Positions 63,401 through 64,000 of a stretch of 64,000 nucleotides of DNA are shown here, piece by piece; within the stretch, counting starts at the first letter, position 1; the number at the start of each line of letters is the position of its first letter. The position numbers and the translations under genes were made by a program. This DNA is from Apostichopus japonicus (Eukaryota > Echinodermata > Holothuroidea > Aspidochirotida > Stichopodidae). Where the stretch lies: assembly GCF_037975245.1 (NCBI RefSeq), contig NC_092568.1:28859501-28923500 (forward strand). Reading direction: 5' to 3'. The notes beneath the pieces were generated by a model. It had not been told where the DNA came from and ran no database searches. It worked only from the letters and a program-made list of their open reading frames with translations.

Positions 63401-64000
63401 TAGCTGATTTGACCTTATTTCACTTGATTAAATTTTTTTTTTATTTTCACTCAATTTGGAAGTGTGATTAGTTTTCGTGTTGAGCATGACTGAACATGTG
63501 TTCCTTGAAACAGAATTTACATAAATTAACATACTGGACTGTTGTGACAGTCTTGTTCTCATTAAGCAATGATAATGTTGTGACATCTGTATAGCAATTA
63601 GGACATATTTGGATCTTTTTGATCAGTGCATGAATGGCAACAGGACTAACAAATGCTTTTGGCTTAAAATACAATGCAAGTATCTTCAAATAAGAACAAC
63701 TGATGGAGAGATGAACCGTGGTACTTTCTCTGAATGAACGGATGTCTTCTTTGAAAAAAAAACCTTCACTAACTTTTTTCTCTCGTATTTGATCATAAAC
63801 ATCTGTTTTGACATTGATGCAATAAAATAACAGTACAATTTGTGCTCAAGTATTTTTCACGGAGGGAGATACTGTTGACAACTACAACTACGTGTTCTTG
63901 GTTACCTTCACAACGAAAGAAGTCTTCATTGAACTGATAGCCTTCATCACAATCGCAACGTACTGCACCCCCTGTGTTGACACATTCACCGTGGATTCCA
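45407..64000 (-). CDS. Fibrillin/LTBP-like EGF and TB domain protein, 5'-partial
   Basis: Sixteen exons listed separately, all bounded by phase-1 introns, form one frame from beyond the window's right edge to TGA at 45409-45407. They encode 13 EGF-like modules (one partial), mostly calcium-binding with D-x-[DN]-E-C starts and CxNxxxxFxCxC hydroxylation motifs, then a linker and an 8-Cys TB domain (TCW, NVC, QCCC, TDC, DSC, ILC). Tandem cbEGF plus TB is known only from the fibrillin and LTBP families of extracellular microfibril proteins. The protein should be secreted, Ca2+-stabilised and rod-like. Ending 26 residues after the TB domain's last Cys, without the two EGF modules of LTBPs or the long propeptide of fibrillins, is unusual, so the last exon needs a transcript. 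Confidence 0.88.
45884..45946 (-). CDS. EGF/TB gene: end of TB domain
   Basis: Acceptor TTCTTCTCAG, donor GTGAG. Encodes MGYTILCPLGSTSSLPGQQ, supplying the eighth TB Cys exactly where fibrillins have ..LCP. Confidence 0.85.
46567..46773 (-). CDS. EGF/TB gene: linker and TB (8-Cys) domain
   Basis: Acidic linker (ISSEDDREGGGDLSL), then TCWGR...NVC...RQCCCGGGVGWGTDCDSCPP, which contains the triple-Cys signature CCC-x-G-x-(A/G)-W-G-x-x-C-x-x-CP of fibrillin/LTBP TB domains. Seven of eight Cys are in this exon. Donor GTAAGT. Confidence 0.93.
47515..47750 (+). mobile_element. tRNA-derived SINE, degraded copy
   Basis: Same family as 20351-20690 in the other orientation: AGGATTGTAGGTTTGAGTTC, TGGCCAGATCA, TCTCTTCACCCAAGTGCATA. 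Its head is decayed. It lies in an intron of the EGF/TB gene. Confidence 0.78.
48179..48304 (-). CDS. EGF/TB gene: cbEGF module 13
   Basis: Starts DIDECHGMGEVC. CINQKGSFLCQC fits the hydroxylation consensus. Six Cys, donor GTGAG. This is the last EGF before the TB domain. Confidence 0.92.
49619..49795 (-). CDS. EGF/TB gene: EGF module 12 with linker
   Basis: A Ser/Pro/Asn-rich linker (IPGQGFPVVNPSQTNQ), then an EGF module starting SNACQERMLC without a Ca2+ signature but with CVNTPNGFMCQC. The donor is GTTAGC, weak but needed by the frame. Confidence 0.87.
49796..53590. other. Long intron of EGF/TB gene
   Basis: About 3.8 kb between EGF exons 11 and 12. Apart from the MITE at 52668-52882 it is AT-rich single-copy-looking sequence; no further EGF exon was recognised. 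Confidence 0.6.
52668..52882. mobile_element. 215-bp hAT-like MITE with 8-bp TSD
   Basis: Perfect 15-bp inverted ends CAGTGGCGTAGCTAG and CTAGCTACGCCACTG, flanked by the perfect 8-bp TSD GTGGTGAT (52660-52667 and 52883-52890). It is the cleanest insertion in the window and therefore probably young. Confidence 0.92.
53591..53716 (-). CDS. EGF/TB gene: EGF module 11
   Basis: Starts AINECKIPNIC (first Asp replaced by Ala). CQDLTVGYRCLC has Asp at the hydroxylation position. Six Cys, donor GTAAG. Confidence 0.9.
54798..54923 (-). CDS. EGF/TB gene: EGF module 10, weak Ca2+ site
   Basis: Starts AFDTCSRNPGVC and carries CSFQGTRLECLC, so both the Ca2+ signature and the hydroxylation motif are degenerate. 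Six Cys retained. Donor GTAAG. Confidence 0.9.
55089..55214 (-). CDS. EGF/TB gene: cbEGF module 9
   Basis: Starts DLNECRRYPMVC. CRNLVGSYECQC fits the hydroxylation consensus. Six Cys, donor GTAAG. Confidence 0.92.
55885..55945. repeat. 12-bp microsatellite-like repeat
   Basis: Five near-perfect units of CACATCCACCTG in an intron of the EGF/TB gene. The glycine/cysteine-rich antisense ORF over it is not a gene. Confidence 0.9.
56985..57154. repeat. About 35-bp tandem repeat, five copies
   Basis: Units contain AAGGTAATTAACATGATATG and CCAATTAGGCCTAT. In transcript sense it begins about 46 bp past the donor of EGF exon 8. Confidence 0.9.
57201..57326 (-). CDS. EGF/TB gene: cbEGF module 8
   Basis: Starts DINECVRYPGKC. 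CENTPGLYRCKC fits the hydroxylation consensus. Six Cys, donor GTAAGG. Confidence 0.92.
58060..58248 (-). CDS. EGF/TB gene: EGF module 7 with N-terminal linker
   Basis: A 63-residue exon: a Pro/Glu-rich linker (EELPQSVPRFDESKQPPA), then an EGF module starting VFSCETQSDVC. The D-x-[DN]-E-C calcium signature is missing, so this module probably does not bind Ca2+ and forms a flexible hinge. Confidence 0.88.
58532..58657 (-). CDS. EGF/TB gene: cbEGF module 6
   Basis: Starts DKNECQIF, a slightly unusual Ca2+ site. CVNSEGSYHCVC fits the hydroxylation consensus. Six Cys, donor GTAAG. Confidence 0.9.
59441..59569 (-). CDS. EGF/TB gene: cbEGF module 5
   Basis: Starts DLDECDYY. CRNIVGSFQCLC fits the hydroxylation consensus. 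Six Cys. Donor GTCAGT is less common but keeps the frame. Confidence 0.9.
59752..60058 (-). mobile_element. tRNA-derived SINE, second family
   Basis: On the minus strand it starts with a head carrying B box GGGTTCGATACC (about 59970) and an A-box-like TGGATAAAAGCGG, and ends at an AAT/ATT microsatellite (59757-59768). The body differs from the 20351-20690 family. Confidence 0.72.
60851..61400. repeat. 28-bp palindromic minisatellite, about 19 copies
   Basis: Units contain the perfect palindrome GTCAAGCTTGAC (variant GTCAAGTTTGAC) and alternate CCGCTGACATCTCAG with AGCTTACATTTTAG, giving a partly two-unit order. It lies in an intron of the EGF/TB gene, about 36 bp from the splice donor at 61435. 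Confidence 0.95.
61436..61561 (-). CDS. EGF/TB gene: cbEGF module 4
   Basis: Starts DIDECRE. CDNYNGSYNCLC fits the hydroxylation consensus. 42 residues, six Cys. Its donor (GTAAG) lies about 36 bp before the 28-bp palindromic array. Confidence 0.92.
61979..62107 (-). CDS. EGF/TB gene: cbEGF module 3
   Basis: Starts DVDECLT. CENTNGSFVCNC fits the Asn beta-hydroxylation consensus and contains an NGS sequon. Six Cys. Donor GTGAG. Confidence 0.92.
63050..63178 (-). CDS. EGF/TB gene: cbEGF module 2
   Basis: 43 codons. Starts DINECEM and has all six Cys; the CINVEGGVECSC segment lacks the aromatic residue of the hydroxylation consensus. Acceptor CTAG, donor GTAAG. Confidence 0.9.
63906..64000 (-). 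CDS. EGF/TB gene: EGF module (partial, cut by window)
   Basis: Reads GIHGECVNTGG, RCDCDEGYQF and FFRCE, the C3-C6 half of a cbEGF module. Donor GTAAC. The module's start lies outside the window. Confidence 0.85.

Overview
The window is genomic DNA from a metazoan with intron-rich genes, AT-rich noncoding DNA, many small tandem arrays, hAT-type MITEs and tRNA-derived SINEs. The gene content (an ankyrin-WGR-PARP protein, a C6orf120 homologue, an EGF/TB matrix protein) and repeat style suggest a marine deuterostome invertebrate, probably an echinoderm. That assignment is inference, because no sequence search was possible.

Layout. (1) 2375-22835, plus strand: 26 coding exons, 5' truncated by the window, joining in frame into 1,277 residues of a PARP-family ADP-ribosyltransferase with ankyrin repeats, a WGR domain, a PARP regulatory domain and a PARP catalytic domain, the arrangement of nematode PME-5. 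(2) 22836 to about 27110: its likely 3' UTR and flank, with a 44-bp hairpin-forming array. (3) 32722-30792, minus strand: a three-exon gene, assembled here by splicing, for a 152-residue secreted or possibly GPI-anchored Ly6/uPAR (three-finger) protein. (4) 37855-38377, plus strand: a single-coding-exon homologue of C6orf120 (UPF0669), a small secreted glycoprotein. (5) 64000-45407, minus strand: the last 16 exons of a fibrillin/LTBP-like extracellular matrix protein, with 13 EGF-like modules and one 8-cysteine TB domain; its 5' part lies beyond the window. The gene order is PARP >, < Ly6-like, C6orf120 >, < EGF/TB gene, so neighbouring genes face each other alternately tail to tail and head to head.

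Between and within the genes lie four hAT-like elements with 8-bp target-site duplications or matching terminal repeats, one further TIR element, a TTAA-bounded element with a second copy 8 kb away, three tRNA-derived SINEs and more than ten tandem arrays. The most notable points are the substituted PARP triad (H-R-E instead of H-Y-E) together with a Ser-Gly-Arg WGR motif, a tandem array that copies a catalytic exon's 3' end with its splice donor, and the fact that all seven long intronic arrays begin just downstream of a 5' splice site.
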